A stretch of DNA of 64,000 nt from Myotis daubentonii (GCF_963259705.1 NC_081844.1:48407501-48471500); one strand, 5' to 3'. Counted from the first letter of the stretch, positions 12,207-24,355 are shown. Made by a program: numbers and translations. The notes: a model not told the origin generated them from the sequence alone.

Positions 12207-12445
12207 CTCTAAGGCAGTGGTTCTCAACCTTCCTAATGCCGCAACCCTTTAATACAGTTCCTCATGTTGTGGTGACCCCCAATTTCATTGTTACAAATTG
12301 AACATAATTAAAGCATAGTGATTAATCACAAAAACAATATGTAATTATATATGTGTTTTCCGATGGTCTTAGGCAACCCCTGCGAAAGGGTTATTCGACC
12401 TCCAAAGGGGTCGCGCCCCACAGGTTGAGAACCGCTGCTCTAAGG
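12207..12445 (-). mobile_element. SPIN hAT transposon, deletion derivative 1
   Basis: Element 12215-12437 has terminal inverted repeats CAGTGGTTCTCAACCT and AGGTTGAGAACCGCTG, and is flanked by perfect 8-bp duplications CTCTAAGG at 12207-12214 and 12438-12445. Compared with the copy at 14111 it lacks about 85 bp of the interior on one side. It is non-autonomous. SPIN elements are known from scattered tetrapods, including vesper bats, and are attributed to horizontal transfer. That attribution is literature knowledge and is not shown here. Confidence 0.9.
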
Positions 12446-12597
12446 CATACTAAAAGCATCCTCAAACTGTAGGAGATAAATTAGATAATAGGAATTTAAT
12501 ACATAAGAAATAAAAGAAATTGTGTAACTGGCTTTACCAAATGTGCTTTGGTAAAATCTAAATAAAGAATGACATAAACATTAAACAAAGGGAATTG

Positions 12598-12712
12598 AGG
12601 TTGAAGGCCTGGGGAGAGGGCAGGGATGGGAAAGAGGAGGTCCATGGGGGAAATAAGGGGAACATCTGTAAAACTTCCAACAATAAAGATAAATTAAAAA
12701 AATTAAAAAAGA
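12598..12712 (+). mobile_element. Very short L1 3' end
   Basis: Only the last 115 bp or so of a bat L1 3' UTR: 'aaggcctggggagagggcag', 'tccatgggggaaat', 'cttccaacaataaagata', then an A-rich tail. Extreme 5' truncation. Confidence 0.75.
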
Positions 12713-12897
12713 ATAGCTATTTGAAAATAAAGTTAAAGACTGAGAAAAGTCAAGTGGTCAGTTAGCACTTTATTTTTTTACTCACGCTTCCATATTAAAA
12801 CAAGACATTTCACATATTTAGAGTAGTATTTAAAAATATTTTTATTGCAAGAAAAGTTCTATTTTTTGTTTTGAAGCTTGCTTATTTCATTGCTCTA

Positions 12898-13098
12898 TGA
12901 AGGGGTGGGAACTTTTTTTTTTCTGTCAAGGGCCATTTGGCTATTTATAACATCATTTGAGGTCCATACAAAATTATCAACTTAAAAATTAGCCTGCTAT
13001 ATTTGGTCAAACATTTCATTAACTCATCCCTAATGCCTTGGCAGGGCCAGTCCAAATGATTTTGAGGGCCTGTATGGCCTGAGGGCCAGATGTTAACT
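12898..13098. mobile_element. hAT-type MITE, degraded
   Basis: Interior blocks 'ctgtcaagggccatttggctat', 'aaaattatcaacttaaaaatt' and 'gccttggcagggccagtcc' between decayed GGGGTGGGAAC-like and GGGCC-like termini match a recurrent bat hAT MITE. Terminal repeats are mutated and I could not define the 8-bp duplication. Confidence 0.6.
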
Positions 13099-13711
13099 GA
13101 GTATTAACCTGACTGGAATTTGACAGGTCTGACTTAAACTTTAGATTAGAAAATAACTTTTTTATTTGGTTGTGGAATTATAACATACTTCCTCTGATAC
13201 ATCCCTTAAGAAGAAAGACTCACTAAGAAAGTAGGTACAAATTGACACTTATATTTCATTGTTGATTAAATGTAATATGGTAATGAAAAATGGTACTAAA
13301 GAACTAGTATAGTTAATATATTCTATGTAAGGATTAACTGATCTGAAAAACTTTCACTGGTGTGGCAAAATGACCAGTTTTAAAGCAATCATACAGGTTA
13401 AGAAATTTGGTAAAAAACAAAACATTAGCCAGTAAAGACTACAGGTACTGACCATGACAGAATAGCCTGTCCCAGACTCAACTGCTTACTGGGAAGAACT
13501 GTCACTGGACTAAATACTTAAAACCTCTTTTTGAAGGCGCTGGAGAGGAGCCAATGCAGTCAGGATTGGCAAGGATAAAACTCCTGTCAGTAGAGAGACT
13601 TTCAGAGGAGAGATATATTTCCCATTTTGATTTCTCCTGAAGACATTTGCCCATTCACAGAGAGATGAGAAATAGAATACTTAGATTTAAAAAGGAGTGA
13701 GTAGCTTATCA
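13099..13711. other. Unique-looking stretch
   Basis: About 600 bp without recognised repeats. The block near 13435-13650 is less AT-rich than its surroundings, but has no coding signal or ends that I can define. Confidence 0.4.
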
Positions 13712-13995
13712 GAGGGGTGGAGTTTTTTGGGGGGAGGTGTGGAAAAAGGCTAAGGGATTAAGAAGTACAAATTGGCAGTTATGAAGTAGACATGATAGTC
13801 ATGGGGTGTAAAGTGCAGCATATGAAACAGAATCAATAACGTTGCAAAAACTATGTATGATGCCAGTTGGGTACTTGAAATATCAGAGGGAATGCTTTGT
13901 AAAGTATATGATTGTCAAACCACTATGCTGAACAATGAAAACGAACACAGTATAATAGTGAATGTTGTAATTTTTAAAAAAATAAAAAAGAGTAA
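13712..13995 (+). mobile_element. L1/HAL1 3' UTR fragment
   Basis: Block order 'taagggattaagaagtacaa', 'tgatagtcatggggtgtaaa', 'aactatgtatgatgccag', 'aaaccactatgct' and an A-rich end is that of Laurasiatherian L1-type 3' UTRs. No ORF is present. Confidence 0.7.
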
Positions 13996-14102
13996 GTAGG
14001 ATAAAGACAGAGTTGATAGAGCTACCAAAGCGGCTGAGACTTGAGCAAAATCCCAGAGATGGAGAAACTGCATGAGCTTGAGCCAGGGCACTACCCTTGA
14101 TG

Positions 14103-14428
14103 CTCTATGGCAGCGGTTCTCAACCTGTGGGTCACGACCCTTTGGGGGTCGAACAACCCTTTCACAGGGGTCGCCTAAGACCATCGGAAAACACGTATGT
14201 AATTACATATTGTTTTTGTGATCAATCACTATGCCATAATTATGTTCAATTTGTAACAATGAAAATACATCCTGAGTATCAGATATTTACATTATGATTC
14301 TTAACAGTAGCTAAATTACAGTTATGAAGTAGCAACGAAAATAATTTTATGGTTGGGGGTCACCACAACATGAGGAACTGTATTAAAGGGTCGCGGCATT
14401 AGGAAGGTTGAGAACCACTGCTCTATGG
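14103..14428 (+). mobile_element. SPIN hAT transposon, longest copy
   Basis: Element 14111-14420 (310 bp) runs from CAGCGGTTCTCAACCTGTGG to AGGTTGAGAACCACTG, flanked by perfect 8-bp duplications CTCTATGG at 14103-14110 and 14421-14428. It retains both interior halves that the other two copies lack in part, but no transposase, so it is a non-autonomous element. Confidence 0.93.
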
Positions 14429-16049
14429 GAAGATGAGAATTGTAAACTGAAGGATCTGGGTTTTTTTAAAGTAATTTTGAGATGTTGCATGAAGGAAGCA
14501 AGCTAGCATCTGATGTGGATAATTGACAAGATAATTCTATGGGATGCTTAACATATCTAGAGCTATGCTGGGAAATACTACAGATTGCATAGATTAGGGG
14601 AAGATCATGCTCACTGCATCTGTACACAGGCCAACAACTTTCTGCTGCCTCAAAAGCTAAGCACCTTTGGCATCAGTATGGGCGTTCTAAAAATGCACAC
14701 CTGCATGGCAGAGGTGACGTTTCTGTACCTTCCTTAATGTGAAGCAGCTTCAACCAGAGGAGCCATTGCTTCATCGTGGGTAGTAGATGAAGAGGCTATG
14801 GCAGAACTCGCAAGCTGACAGATCTCTAAATATATGCAGTGCACTGTAAAAGATCCCAGGTAATAATTTGGAAACTTTTTTAAAAAGGCTATTTTGTATG
14901 ATGTATGTTTAGGTGTGAGCAAATACAAACAGCTAGGATGCAATCTATGCTACTGTGGTTATTATAAAAAATTAATGATGTCCATCCTGATCACATGCTA
15001 ACACGTTGACATTCTGTCTAGATTACAAACATGGAAACTGTTAAACCTTAGACTTCTTTAGAAGTAAATAAATAGAAAAACAAATGCAGGCAATGCCATT
15101 ACTATTACTTTCACATAAGTCTCTACTAGTGTTAGATAAGCTAACATTTGCTTGTTAGCAAAACCAACGAAATTATATATCTCTACAAGAGCAACTAATA
15201 GGATAAGAAAAAAATCTGGCCTAGTTTGATGCCACAACACATAATTTTAAAATAAATAGATCTGTAAATTTCAAAAGAAATTCTAGTCATAGCGCTTTAG
15301 AGAAAGGAGATTCAGGTCCTGAAATTGTAGAAAGCAGTGGGCATGTGTGTATTTGCCAGTGAAGATGTCCTTAGTTTCATCAACAGTTGACATTCAATTG
15401 ACCTCCTGTCACCAGAAAGCTAAGGTTCTTTGATGAAGATAAAATATCTCTGAACTGAAATTCAGGAATCAAAAGTTCCATTCAAATCAATTAGCCTATT
15501 GACCGTGAGATAAAAAAAAAAAAATTAGGAAGTACAACTAAATGATCATGATTGAATTTCCATCTGGGTTTTCCTTTTAAGGATGATTAGTAATTCTTCC
15601 AATATCTTTACTAAGAATAAGAAAATGACAATGTCCTTGTTCTTATCAGCATCACATACTTCTTTGTAGCTTCACTGATTTCTGACTGGAAAGGAGACTG
15701 AATTAATAGCTAACCTTGTATAGTAAAGATTCTGCATGACTTCTTGTTAGTTATTCTTTAACAGTTTTGGTGGTGTTTTGTTATGTTTTTTGTTTGTTTG
15801 TTGATTTTTAGTCTGTAACCTTCCATTTTGGAAAGCTGCTACATTTTTTAAAGTTTTTGGGTACCAATCATACTCTGCCAGGGAATGATTAAGTAGAGTA
15901 GCTTCTCATTTGAATGTCATCATTGAAAATGATCTTGACCCGCAAGTTGAAATTAATTCTGAATGCATGAGTTTATGGCATCCTTTCTGATAGCTTAGAA
16001 TTTTATCTGACTCCCTAGTTTGGAACTATCTTTTGGATAATGAAATTAA
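14429..16049. other. 1.6 kb unique-looking DNA
   Basis: No recognised transposon, tandem array or gene. A GTTTGTTTGTTT run lies at about 15788-15802. Confidence 0.45.
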
Positions 16050-16400
16050 AATGCTCTACACTACACTAACTGCTATCATTGGTTGGGAAGTTTTTGTAGG
16101 AGTTTAAGAAGTATTGATATTAATCTCTTTTTTTTAGTGTTTGGTAGAATACAGCTGGGATCTCATCTAGTCCTGGGCTTTTTTTCTTTTTTTTTTGAGG
16201 GGGGTCCTACTTAAATCCCCTTGTTTAATATTGACCTCTTTAGGCTTTCTTTTTGGTTGTATGCTTTTATAAATTATCCATTTCTTCTGGGTTATTATAT
16301 TTCTGCATGGACTCATCCCAGTACTCAATTTTAGGTTAGATTTTACTTTCATGAAGAAGGTTTCTATGTATATCAATAAAGAAGCTTTTCCAGACACCAC
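16050..16400 (-). mobile_element. Old L1 ORF2 fragment, antisense
   Basis: On the minus strand the region corresponds to the L1 ORF2 reverse-transcriptase area, with plus-strand blocks 'tttggtagaatacagctggga' and 'tctagtcctgggctttt' typical of antisense L1. Frameshifted and truncated. Confidence 0.7.
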
Positions 16401-18119
16401 CTATCTCATCACCTGGTTTATTTTCTAGATTTATTTTCTGTATAATTTTAGTTAATGTTAATCAAAATTATGTATTTTCTCACATACTTATTTCTATTAA
16501 TAGAGTTTTCTAAAATATTTAAATATACATTAATCATTAGTACCTTAAAACTAAAAAAGATTTTAATAATTTTTAAAATATACATTTCATAAACTTTAAA
16601 AATAATTAGTGTTTTTGAACACTGTAAGTGCTACAATGTGAATTACCATTCAAATTTGTCACTTGCTATTTGGAAGTTTCAGGTGATCCTTTATAATATT
16701 TTAAAAAAGATTAATCAATTATTGCATTAATAACTAAAATATGGCCTATCACACCTTGTGCTTCATAATACAGAAATTGTGCAGTTACACTGTAGAAGAG
16801 ATAGATATAGACAAGATGGAATACATAAAGCTTCCTTTCTCTACTCAGTCTGAGAAACTCAAACAAGAAGGAAACTGCTCCTAGAGGAACCCAACAATCA
16901 AGAATATATACTGCTAATAAATTAGTCAATTAAGCTATTTTTGTTCATTACTGCCACCATGAAGGAATACATGAAACTTCTTTTAATTTTGATGCTCAAT
17001 TACTTGGTTCACTTAAATTATCTCTCTTGCATGATGACTTTGGTAAAATTATTCATAAGAGAAAAATCGATGATATGCAGAATCATAATTATGGCTACTT
17101 CTCAGAAAGAGAATATGTCTTGTCTAGATATATACTATACACATACTGTTTGTCTATTTTGGATATGTCACCATAGAGCATGAATTTGATACAATAATTT
17201 AAAAGGTTGCTAAAGAGAAAAAATACAAAAAGCCTCTTATTGAACTCTCATACATGTATTTTTTTTCCATTAACCATGACTCTACAAAGATTGTCAGTAT
17301 TTTACTTCAGCTAATGTGTCTGTTCTTAGAGATAATCAAACTGAGCTACATAAATATGAATCTATGGATAAATGATAGCTAGAATCAAGACCAACACTTT
17401 GCCATGTTCCAGGCAGCACCATCATGAAAATAAAGTTTTGTTACCATTATTCAGTCACTTGCCCCTGACTCAACCCCATGCTTTCCCTTTTGCTTAACTA
17501 TTTTGGCAGTACTTCAAGAAAAAAATCAAACATGTCCCTTTGTTCAACTTTCCTTTCTGTCAATTCTGTCAAACTGAGAAGACAAGCAAAAAAAAAAAAA
17601 ACAACAAAGAAAAAAATGCATCATATTTTTATAGGTCTCCCTAGAATGGACAAGACACCTGTCTAATTATAAGACATTGAAATGTAATAAAGTCCTTAAG
17701 CAGACGGCTATCCTGTCTGCCCTTGACAACCTTCTCCTGCTCTTTCTATCATGCTGAGCAGAAAGTACAACTTTATGAATATGATCCCACTGATTTGGAA
17801 TTTGCAAGAATAAGGCATAAGAAGAACAGTTTTAAAATGTAGCATGACAAGATATAGGTTCTTATTTGGAGCTAAAATGTAGTCAGATTAACACTTTTTA
17901 AACTAAGGAAAAATGGGATTTTCATATATTGTTAATAATTATTTTTTCTCACTGGATAATTTTGACTCTTATTTAACTTTTCGTATTGATAATTATAGTT
18001 TCAAGTAACAGTATCATGAAATATCCTTTCATATTTGTATTATATCATTATATAAATTACAAAATCCATTATTTGTTAGGTTTTTATCTATGTATAAATG
18101 TTGCCAATGCTTTTATTTT
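16401..18119. other. 1.7 kb AT-rich DNA, nothing recognised
   Basis: No features beyond short A- and T-runs (for example 17588-17620). Open frames here are short and unsupported. Confidence 0.45.
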
Positions 18120-18362
18120 TATTTATTATACTTAAAATCTTTATTGTTGAGAATATTACTGATGTCCCCATTTTTCCTCCCCATTGCTTCCCTCTACCCA
18201 GTTCCTCCCCCCACCCTACCCCAGGCCTTCATTACCCTATTGTCTGTGTCCATTGATAATGTATATATGCATATAAGTTCTTTGGTTACTCTCTTTCCAC
18301 CCCCTCTTCCCTTTCCCTCTGAGATTTCCTCATTCCTTTCTCCTTTTGTGTTCAGTGTCTTC
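18120..18362 (-). mobile_element. L1 3' UTR, minus strand
   Basis: Antisense bat L1 3' UTR: 'attactgatgtcccca' (poly-A-proximal part), a C-rich tract at 18205-18222, 'attgtctgtgtccattgata', 'tatatgcatataa' and 'cctctgagattt'. The overlapping 91-codon frame is the reverse strand of this UTR. Confidence 0.85.
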
Positions 18363-19184
18363 TAATAAAAAAAATTTTATTTGACTAGCTACTATAGAAT
18401 ATCATGGATGCTCATAGTTGCTTCCCTATTCATCTCTATTACATCACTCCAAAACAAATACAGAATCACATCTTCCCACAAAATTTGGAAAAATTGTAAC
18501 TATTCCAAGTGTTTAATTTATCATTGGTCATTCTTGGAGTATATCTCAGAACTAAGATTTTATCTTTTTCCCCCTTCAAAATAATAATATACTCTGTTTT
18601 TATGAATGCCTTATTTATACTAGAAACATTAAAAACAAACCCTGAGACTTTAACTACATTTTTTAGTAACAAAGTCTCTTCATTTGCTTCCTATGTGTCA
18701 CGCAATATTTGATTCTAGGTTATACTATGATGAAAAGTAAATCAGAAAAGAAGTCTAAGTCCAGTTAGGATTTTATTCCCTTAATTTTATTTTAGTTATA
18801 GTGCTTGATAGAATGTGCTTAGTTTCTGATTACTCAGCATGACAATGGAATTCTTGAGCCATGATGAGAGCTCCAGGCTCTTGAGCAAGGTTCAGAAAAA
18901 TCTGAGTAATCATTGAGACTGCAAAGGAGGATACAATCAACCAGTAGCTGGGCATCGGAAAACATAACCAGGAGGGAACTGTCCAAGGAAGGGTAGGAGT
19001 ATGGGTAGTAAAGAATGGCCTGATCCCAAATTACTTATATTTTGTGTGAAACTATGAACACTCTGCACACATTCTTCTTTTATTTAGAACATTGATGGAC
19101 AGATTTCTTGATAATTTATATGTGATTTTTAATGTTTTTATAGCTGTATATGGATGTCTAGTAATATATTGTAAAAGTTATGTT
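18363..19184. other. AT-rich stretch, nothing recognised
   Basis: No recognisable repeat or gene. Overlapping frames of 67-68 codons on both strands are low-complexity coincidences. Confidence 0.4.
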
Positions 19185-19327
19185 ACTAGTCATCCAGCAA
19201 TTCCACTTCTGGACATATACCCCAAAGAATTGAAAGCAGGGACTTGAAGAAATGGCAGTGCATCCATGTTAATAGCAATATTATTTACAATAGTCAAGAT
19301 GTGGAAACAATCCAAATGTTCCTTTGA

Positions 19328-20424
19328 TACCATTATGATTAGCTATCTATAATAATAAAAGTATAATATGCTAATTAGACCAGGCAGCTGAACAACCTTC
19401 TGGATGTCATTCCAGACGTCCTTCTGGACGAAGTCGCAGTGGCCGAGGCAGAAGTGTTTAGGGGCGATCAGGCAGACAGGCGAGTAGTTAGGGGCAATGA
19501 GGCAGACAGGGAGAGTTGTTAGGGGCGATCAAGCAGGCAAGCAGGCAAGTGGTTAGGAGCCAGCACTCCCGGTTTGCGAGAGGGATGTCTGACTGCCAGT
19601 TTAGGCCTGATTCGCAGGGATCCCTGCAGGATCTGGCCTAAACTGGCAGTCAGACACCCCCTGAGGGGTCCCGGATTGTGAGAGGGTGCAGGCTGGGCTG
19701 AGGGATTCCCCCCCACCCCCCGCCACACACAATTTCATGCACCGGGCCTCTAGTTTATTAATAATAGGAAAGGAGCAAAAGAAAGGCTAAGCATTATAGG
19801 CATGGTCTCTTGGGCAGCTTCACCAGGAAGCTGCAGTTTTACACTCCTCAGGGAACCACCAGTCCATTCCCTGCAGGTTACTGGTAGAAGGGACTGGACA
19901 AAGGGGAGATGGATGCATGAACAGTCTGTCAGGGTGATATAGGAAAGGTGCTTGTCAGTGGAACCTGGGAATAGAGATCATTGGCTAGAGGGGGCACAGC
20001 CACTGCAAGGTCGCCAAATTTGGGGGATACATAATCCCCAAACAAAGGAGTTCACTCTCTTGGTGCTCTTGTGGCTCTCTTGCATTTGCCCCCGTTCCCT
20101 CCAGAGCCATGTGGCCCTAAGGACCTCACACACAATGGACTGGTGAACTGCAGCGAGGAATACAAACTGAGCTGGCCTGACTGTGTCCCAACATGAAATG
20201 AAAACTCTAGGCAACAGCTTTGATCCTAGCTCTGCTAAAGACACAGCTACACTTCTATGGCGGGATGGAGGGGCCTTGGAAACTCAGGGGTTTGATTCCA
20301 CAGAAATAAAGCAGTAGCTCATCCTCCCATGCAAGTCTCAGAAAATTCCTTTTCTCGTGACATTGCAAGAAGCCCACTCCCACCAACAACTGCTGGGGAT
20401 GAGGAGAGTTCCCCACCAATAACA
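19328..20424 (+). mobile_element. Probable solo LTR of an endogenous retrovirus, nested in L1
   Basis: The insertion splits the L1 ORF2 fragment and is flanked by CTTTGA (19322-19327) and TTTTGA (20425-20430), a 6-bp duplication with one mismatch. Without the Helitron inside it, it is about 690 bp. It ends in CA, has an AATAAA signal near 20304 followed by a less AT-rich end, and starts TA where TG is expected. No gag, pol or env is present. The family is not identified. The call rests on position, size, duplication and polyadenylation signal. Confidence 0.55.
19346..19753 (+). mobile_element. Helitron inserted in the LTR
   Basis: Complete 408-bp element. TCTATAATAATAAAAG begins at 19346 after a host A, and CTAG ends at 19753 before a host T. 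A block at about 19430-19550 repeats a 35-40-bp motif ('ttaggggcgatcaggcagac'). An inner inverted repeat (CTGCCAGTTTAGGCC / GGCCTAAACTGGCAG) lies at about 19594-19649. Confidence 0.92.
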
Positions 20425-20535
20425 TTTTGAAGGATGAATGGATAAACAAAATGTTGTATATACTTGTAATGGAATAATATTCAGTTTTACTAGTAAAAAG
20501 GAATGAAATTATGATACCCTAATTTTGCATTAGGC

Positions 20536-21162
20536 CTTGTCTTACTGTTATAGCAATGCTGTCTCCAGAACATCTTCTCTAATGCTGTGAAAATATTTAT
20601 TTTTATCTGTGGTCTTGCTGCATTTTCATCATCCCAGTTCCTACAACATGCACTGTTTTCTATTCATATTAAAGAGCATTTGGAATACAAAGACCATGTC
20701 TTATTCATTTTTACAAAAACATGATTTTAATACTTCTCTACAGAGTGTGGCAAACTGTAAAAAAATGTGAATAGATTCTTCCATCCCTTCATCCACACTT
20801 GCTTGAAATGAGATTCTGAAACTCTTCCCATTAAAATGTAATCTATTCTGATATTCATTCTGTCCTTCTTTTATATTTTCCCCCAACAATGTGGTAGAAG
20901 TGACTTTGTGCCAGTTATAACCTCAGTCTCAAGAATCTTAGCATGCTTAAATTTTACCATTCCCTTGTCAATAAACACACAGTAGCCCTTTCCAAGGGCT
21001 AAGTAGAGCCAACAAGTTTTGAGAGATTTAATTTCCACATCTTCAACTTCCATAAACACTTTTTTATGAAACTGCCTCAGAATTCTCCCGAGTTCAAAAT
21101 ATTCTGTCTCCTTCTATATCAAAAGAGACATGTTAGTCAATTTTTGCTAACTTATACTATAG

Positions 21163-21163
<1 letters not shown>
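20536..21163. other. AT-rich stretch, nothing recognised
   Basis: No recognisable features, no open frames with coding character. Confidence 0.4.

Positions 21164-21195
<32 letters not shown>
21164..21195. repeat. (CA)n microsatellite, about 16 copies
   Basis: Uninterrupted CA dinucleotide run of about 32 bp. Confidence 0.98.
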
Positions 21196-21196
<1 letters not shown>

Positions 21197-21287
21197 CAAA
21201 TTTCAGTGCCTTACACCAGAAAATTATTTGCTATTCACAGTGCACATAGATTGTTGATTAGTTAAGACTGAGCTCTAGAGTAATGAT

Positions 21288-21533
21288 CAACTTCAAACAT
21301 TCTTTTTTTTTATTTTATTGATTTTTTACAGAGAGGAAGGGAGAGGGATAGAGAGCCAGAAACATCGATGAGAGAGAAACATCGATCAGCTGCCTCCTGC
21401 ACACTCCCCACTGGGGATGTGCCTGCAGCCAAGGTACATGCCCTTGACTGGAATAGAACCTGGGACCCCTGAGTCCGCAGGCCGACGCTCTATCCCTTGA
21501 GTCAAACCAGTTAGGGCAACTTCAAACATTCTT
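21288..21533 (-). mobile_element. VES SINE, minus strand, with 17-bp duplication
   Basis: Body 21305-21516: T-rich end at the left (the A-rich 3' tail on the minus strand), GCTGATCGATGTTTCTCTCT body, B-box-like block, and a head near 21510 reading GCCCTAACTGGTTTGACTCA. It is bounded by perfect copies of CAACTTCAAACATTCTT at 21288-21304 and 21517-21533. Confidence 0.97.
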
Positions 21534-21960
21534 AAAGTGTCTTCTTATTTCTTGGATCCAGGCTGAGAGAGCAGCACCACTTAGGACATGGCAGGGGTTA
21601 AGAAGTAAGCAAGCTATCAGAAATAGATAGCATCTCTCAGAGTTCTGTGTGGTCCTGTCAAATATCACCTTCACTCACACTCACATTTTCCCGGCCAGAG
21701 AAGACTCATGCTCAAGCCTGAAAACAGGGAAAATAGAGATTCTTTTTCTCCATGGATTCCTATGATTCATGTGGAAACTGGCAGGATGTGCCATCCTCTT
21801 ATAAGAGATAATAATAGGATCTGATACAGAAGTCAATGTCTTCGATCATCCCAAGGAACATAAAAACTTCCCAAGGACCGAATAAAGGGGTGTTTCGAAA
21901 TCTGATGTTTACATTAAGAAGCACCAGCCTCTTTAGTTATATAGTACTTTTGGTTTTCCC
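21534..21960. other. Unique-looking stretch
   Basis: No recognised features. Confidence 0.4.
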
Positions 21961-22067
21961 TCTCATTCTTATTCTTATTCTTATTCTTATTCTTATTCTT
22001 ATTCTTATTCTTATTCTTATTCTTATTCTTATTCTTATTCTTATTCTTATTCTTATTCTTATTCTTA
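21961..22067. repeat. (ATTCTT)n hexanucleotide array, about 17 copies
   Basis: Near-perfect 6-bp tandem array of about 105 bp. In one plus-strand frame it reads as a run of alternating Ile-Leu, which produces a spurious 92-codon open frame at 21836-22114. Confidence 0.98.
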
Positions 22068-22303
22068 ATGTATTGGCCAGTCACGATGTTCTGAATTTAA
22101 AGCAACATTTATAGTTTTGGTATTGAGCCTGATCTTTTAAAATTTGACCTGAATATTTTCCATTTTTATGATAAAATTTTGCACACAATATTTCAAGTTC
22201 CTTGTGAGACATGCAATAAGATAGTTCAAATTTACTTTTTAAAATTTTATCGTGGAATAGCTATGCCATTTATAGTTGAAACCTCATCTTATAAATTGTT
22301 TGT

Positions 22304-22533
22304 GATATCTAACAATATGTTTTTATTGATTTTTAGAGAGTGAGGAAGGGAGAGGGATAGAGGGATAGAAACATCAATGAGAGAGGAGCATCATGGATCA
22401 GCTGCCTCCAACATGCCCCCACCTGGGATTGAGCCAGCAACCCAGGCATGCGCCCTGACCAGGAATCAAACCTCTTAGTTCCTGGGTCAACTGCTCAACC
22501 ACTGAGCCATACCGACAGGGAAAGATATCTAAC
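22304..22533 (-). mobile_element. VES SINE, minus strand
   Basis: Body about 22314-22520, with T-rich end, GAGGCAGCTGATCC body and head CCCTGTCGGTATGGCTCAGT at the right. Target duplication GATATCTAAC at 22304-22313 and 22524-22533. Confidence 0.95.
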
Positions 22534-22613
22534 TTTTAACACAAAACTAAATATATTTAAAACTATGATGAGAATTTTACATTTTAACTTTGTAATGTAT
22601 AAAGTAGTATTAT

Positions 22614-22772
22614 TCCTATATAATAAAAGCGTAGCATGCAAATTGTCCCCTCTACTGGGAGTTGTCTGGGAGTTCAACCAGGGGTTGGGGCCAGCTGGGG
22701 GAGGCCCTGACTGGCAGCTGGCAGCTGCTAGGGACCCTACCAGTGCATGAATTTTGTGCTCTGGGCCTCTAG
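22614..22772 (+). mobile_element. Minimal 159-bp Helitron
   Basis: Begins TCCTATATAATAAAAG at 22614 and ends with a decayed hairpin and CTAG at 22769-22772, followed by T. Only about 110 bp separate the two terminal regions. Confidence 0.88.
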
Positions 22773-24244
22773 TCTTTAATAATGTATAGTGTTAATTTTT
22801 TAAAGTCATTTTAATGATCTGCATAATTAATTAAGCTATTGTCTCTCATTTTTGTGTCTTCCCTTTTAGTCCCTCTTCTGTGATATGAGGAATGAGTTAA
22901 CACAAACTCATTTCTCTCTGGTTAGCTGACTTTTGTCTTTTGCCAAAAAAATATAAAAAAATCAAGTAGAAGATTGCAAGACATGAAGATAGAAAAAGTA
23001 CTCATTTCTTCCTGCTTTGTACCACCTTATCAATAGCTCTTTCTCCCCTCAGCAGTAGTGGGTTTTAGTTTCCAGATTCTAAATAAACTGATCGAGCTGC
23101 CTTTCCATGGAATCTAAGTTTAATGAGTTTGCTCATGCACCTGGAATTGCCTCTGACACTTTATTTATTTAGTTGATTTAAACTTGGATATAAAATGATT
23201 GAAGTGCTATAAGAAATTTAAGGGCAGAAAGAAGTTTTTTGGGAGAAAGAAATGTTGGAGTGCATTTATCACATGTGACCTGCATACTATCCTTCATTAC
23301 ACTCCTAATAAGGCATAGAAGACACTTCATTTACTCCGCTACTTATAAATACATTAGTGGAGGGAATGCTGTAATACTTGAAGATCCCTGTATATGACCG
23401 GGGGAAACACTGCCATTAAAATGGCTTGTGTAGTTTATGTAGTGAATATATGATCTTAGAGTAGTGAGGGTCAAGTGGTACTACTTAACCCTTATACACA
23501 GGTATCTTGATTTCCATACAATGCAGTTGAGACAGTAGTGATCAGAATGTTTGATCTACTGAGACTTTTGGTATGGTTCCTTGAATATGGTGTCCTTGAG
23601 AATAAACCTGATCGGTACCCTACTAAAATATTCCTCATTCCCATAACTCCAGGTCCAGTGCCAGAAACTTGACTTGTCAGAGGAGAGTCACAGCCCCTCA
23701 GCATGTTTACATACCTAAGTCACTTCACAGGTTGGAGCATTTCTATTGAAGAGGAAGTTATATCCCCTGAAAGTTTCAGGTTGTATTACATGACACAGTA
23801 TTTTCTTTGAACCACCAAAGACTGGTGGCTTATTTGTGTGAATATGTTTTCCCACTTTTACTATGTTTCCCATTTGTTGGAGAATAATTATGGCTCAATA
23901 CTACAGTAAATTAGTAACTACACGTTTAGTCCACAGATATTTACCAAGTCTAATCTCCACATGACATATGGCATGGACAACATTGTTTTAGATCATGAAA
24001 AACTATGTTAAAGGATAATTACTGATATCACTAGATTTTTAGCATTCAATTTAATTTATTTTGATGAATTATAGCATAGACCATTAGATGTCATCAACAT
24101 TATATATTTTTTATAACATATAAGTAAAAATGGCAACAATTTGGAGAAATTTAAGTTACTTTTTCTGAGACATACCCAATATTTTAATTTCCAACATTAT
24201 CAATGTGTGGTAATAAATTAGTTTAGCCCCCTCAAAAATTATAT
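22773..24244. other. 1.5 kb unique-looking DNA
   Basis: No recognised transposon, array or gene. Confidence 0.45.
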
Positions 24245-24355
24245 TCTCTTCTCTGTGATTTTTCTCCTATCTCTAACTCTATCTATTTCTATATTTCATC
24301 TGTCCCTCCCCTCTCCTTTTCTCTGTCTCTCTCATTTTTCTCTCTTCTGTTTTTG
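24245..24355. repeat. Pyrimidine-rich (CT) tract
   Basis: About 110 bp made almost only of C and T, with TCTC and TCTCC motifs, probably a degenerate simple repeat. Confidence 0.7.

Larger units (their letters stand above)
19185..20535 (+). mobile_element. Old L1 ORF2 3' fragment split by an LTR
   Basis: L1 ORF2 text runs 19185-19327 ('ccagcaattccacttctgga', 'caagatgtggaaacaatcc') and resumes at 20431 with 'ggatgaatggataaacaaaa' and 'caatattcag'-type blocks to about 20535. In intact L1 these two pieces are contiguous, so the DNA between them is a later insertion. Confidence 0.8.

Noticed and set aside
18090..18365. 91-codon Pro/Leu-rich frame
   Set aside because: Reverse strand of an L1 3' UTR.
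21961..22067. CRISPR-like regular repeat
   Set aside because: A 6-bp head-to-tail array without spacers in a mammalian genome; likewise the 48- and 80-bp arrays have no unique spacers.
21836..22114. 92-codon frame with a hydrophobic Ile-Leu stretch resembling a membrane helix
   Set aside because: Direct translation of the ATTCTT microsatellite.
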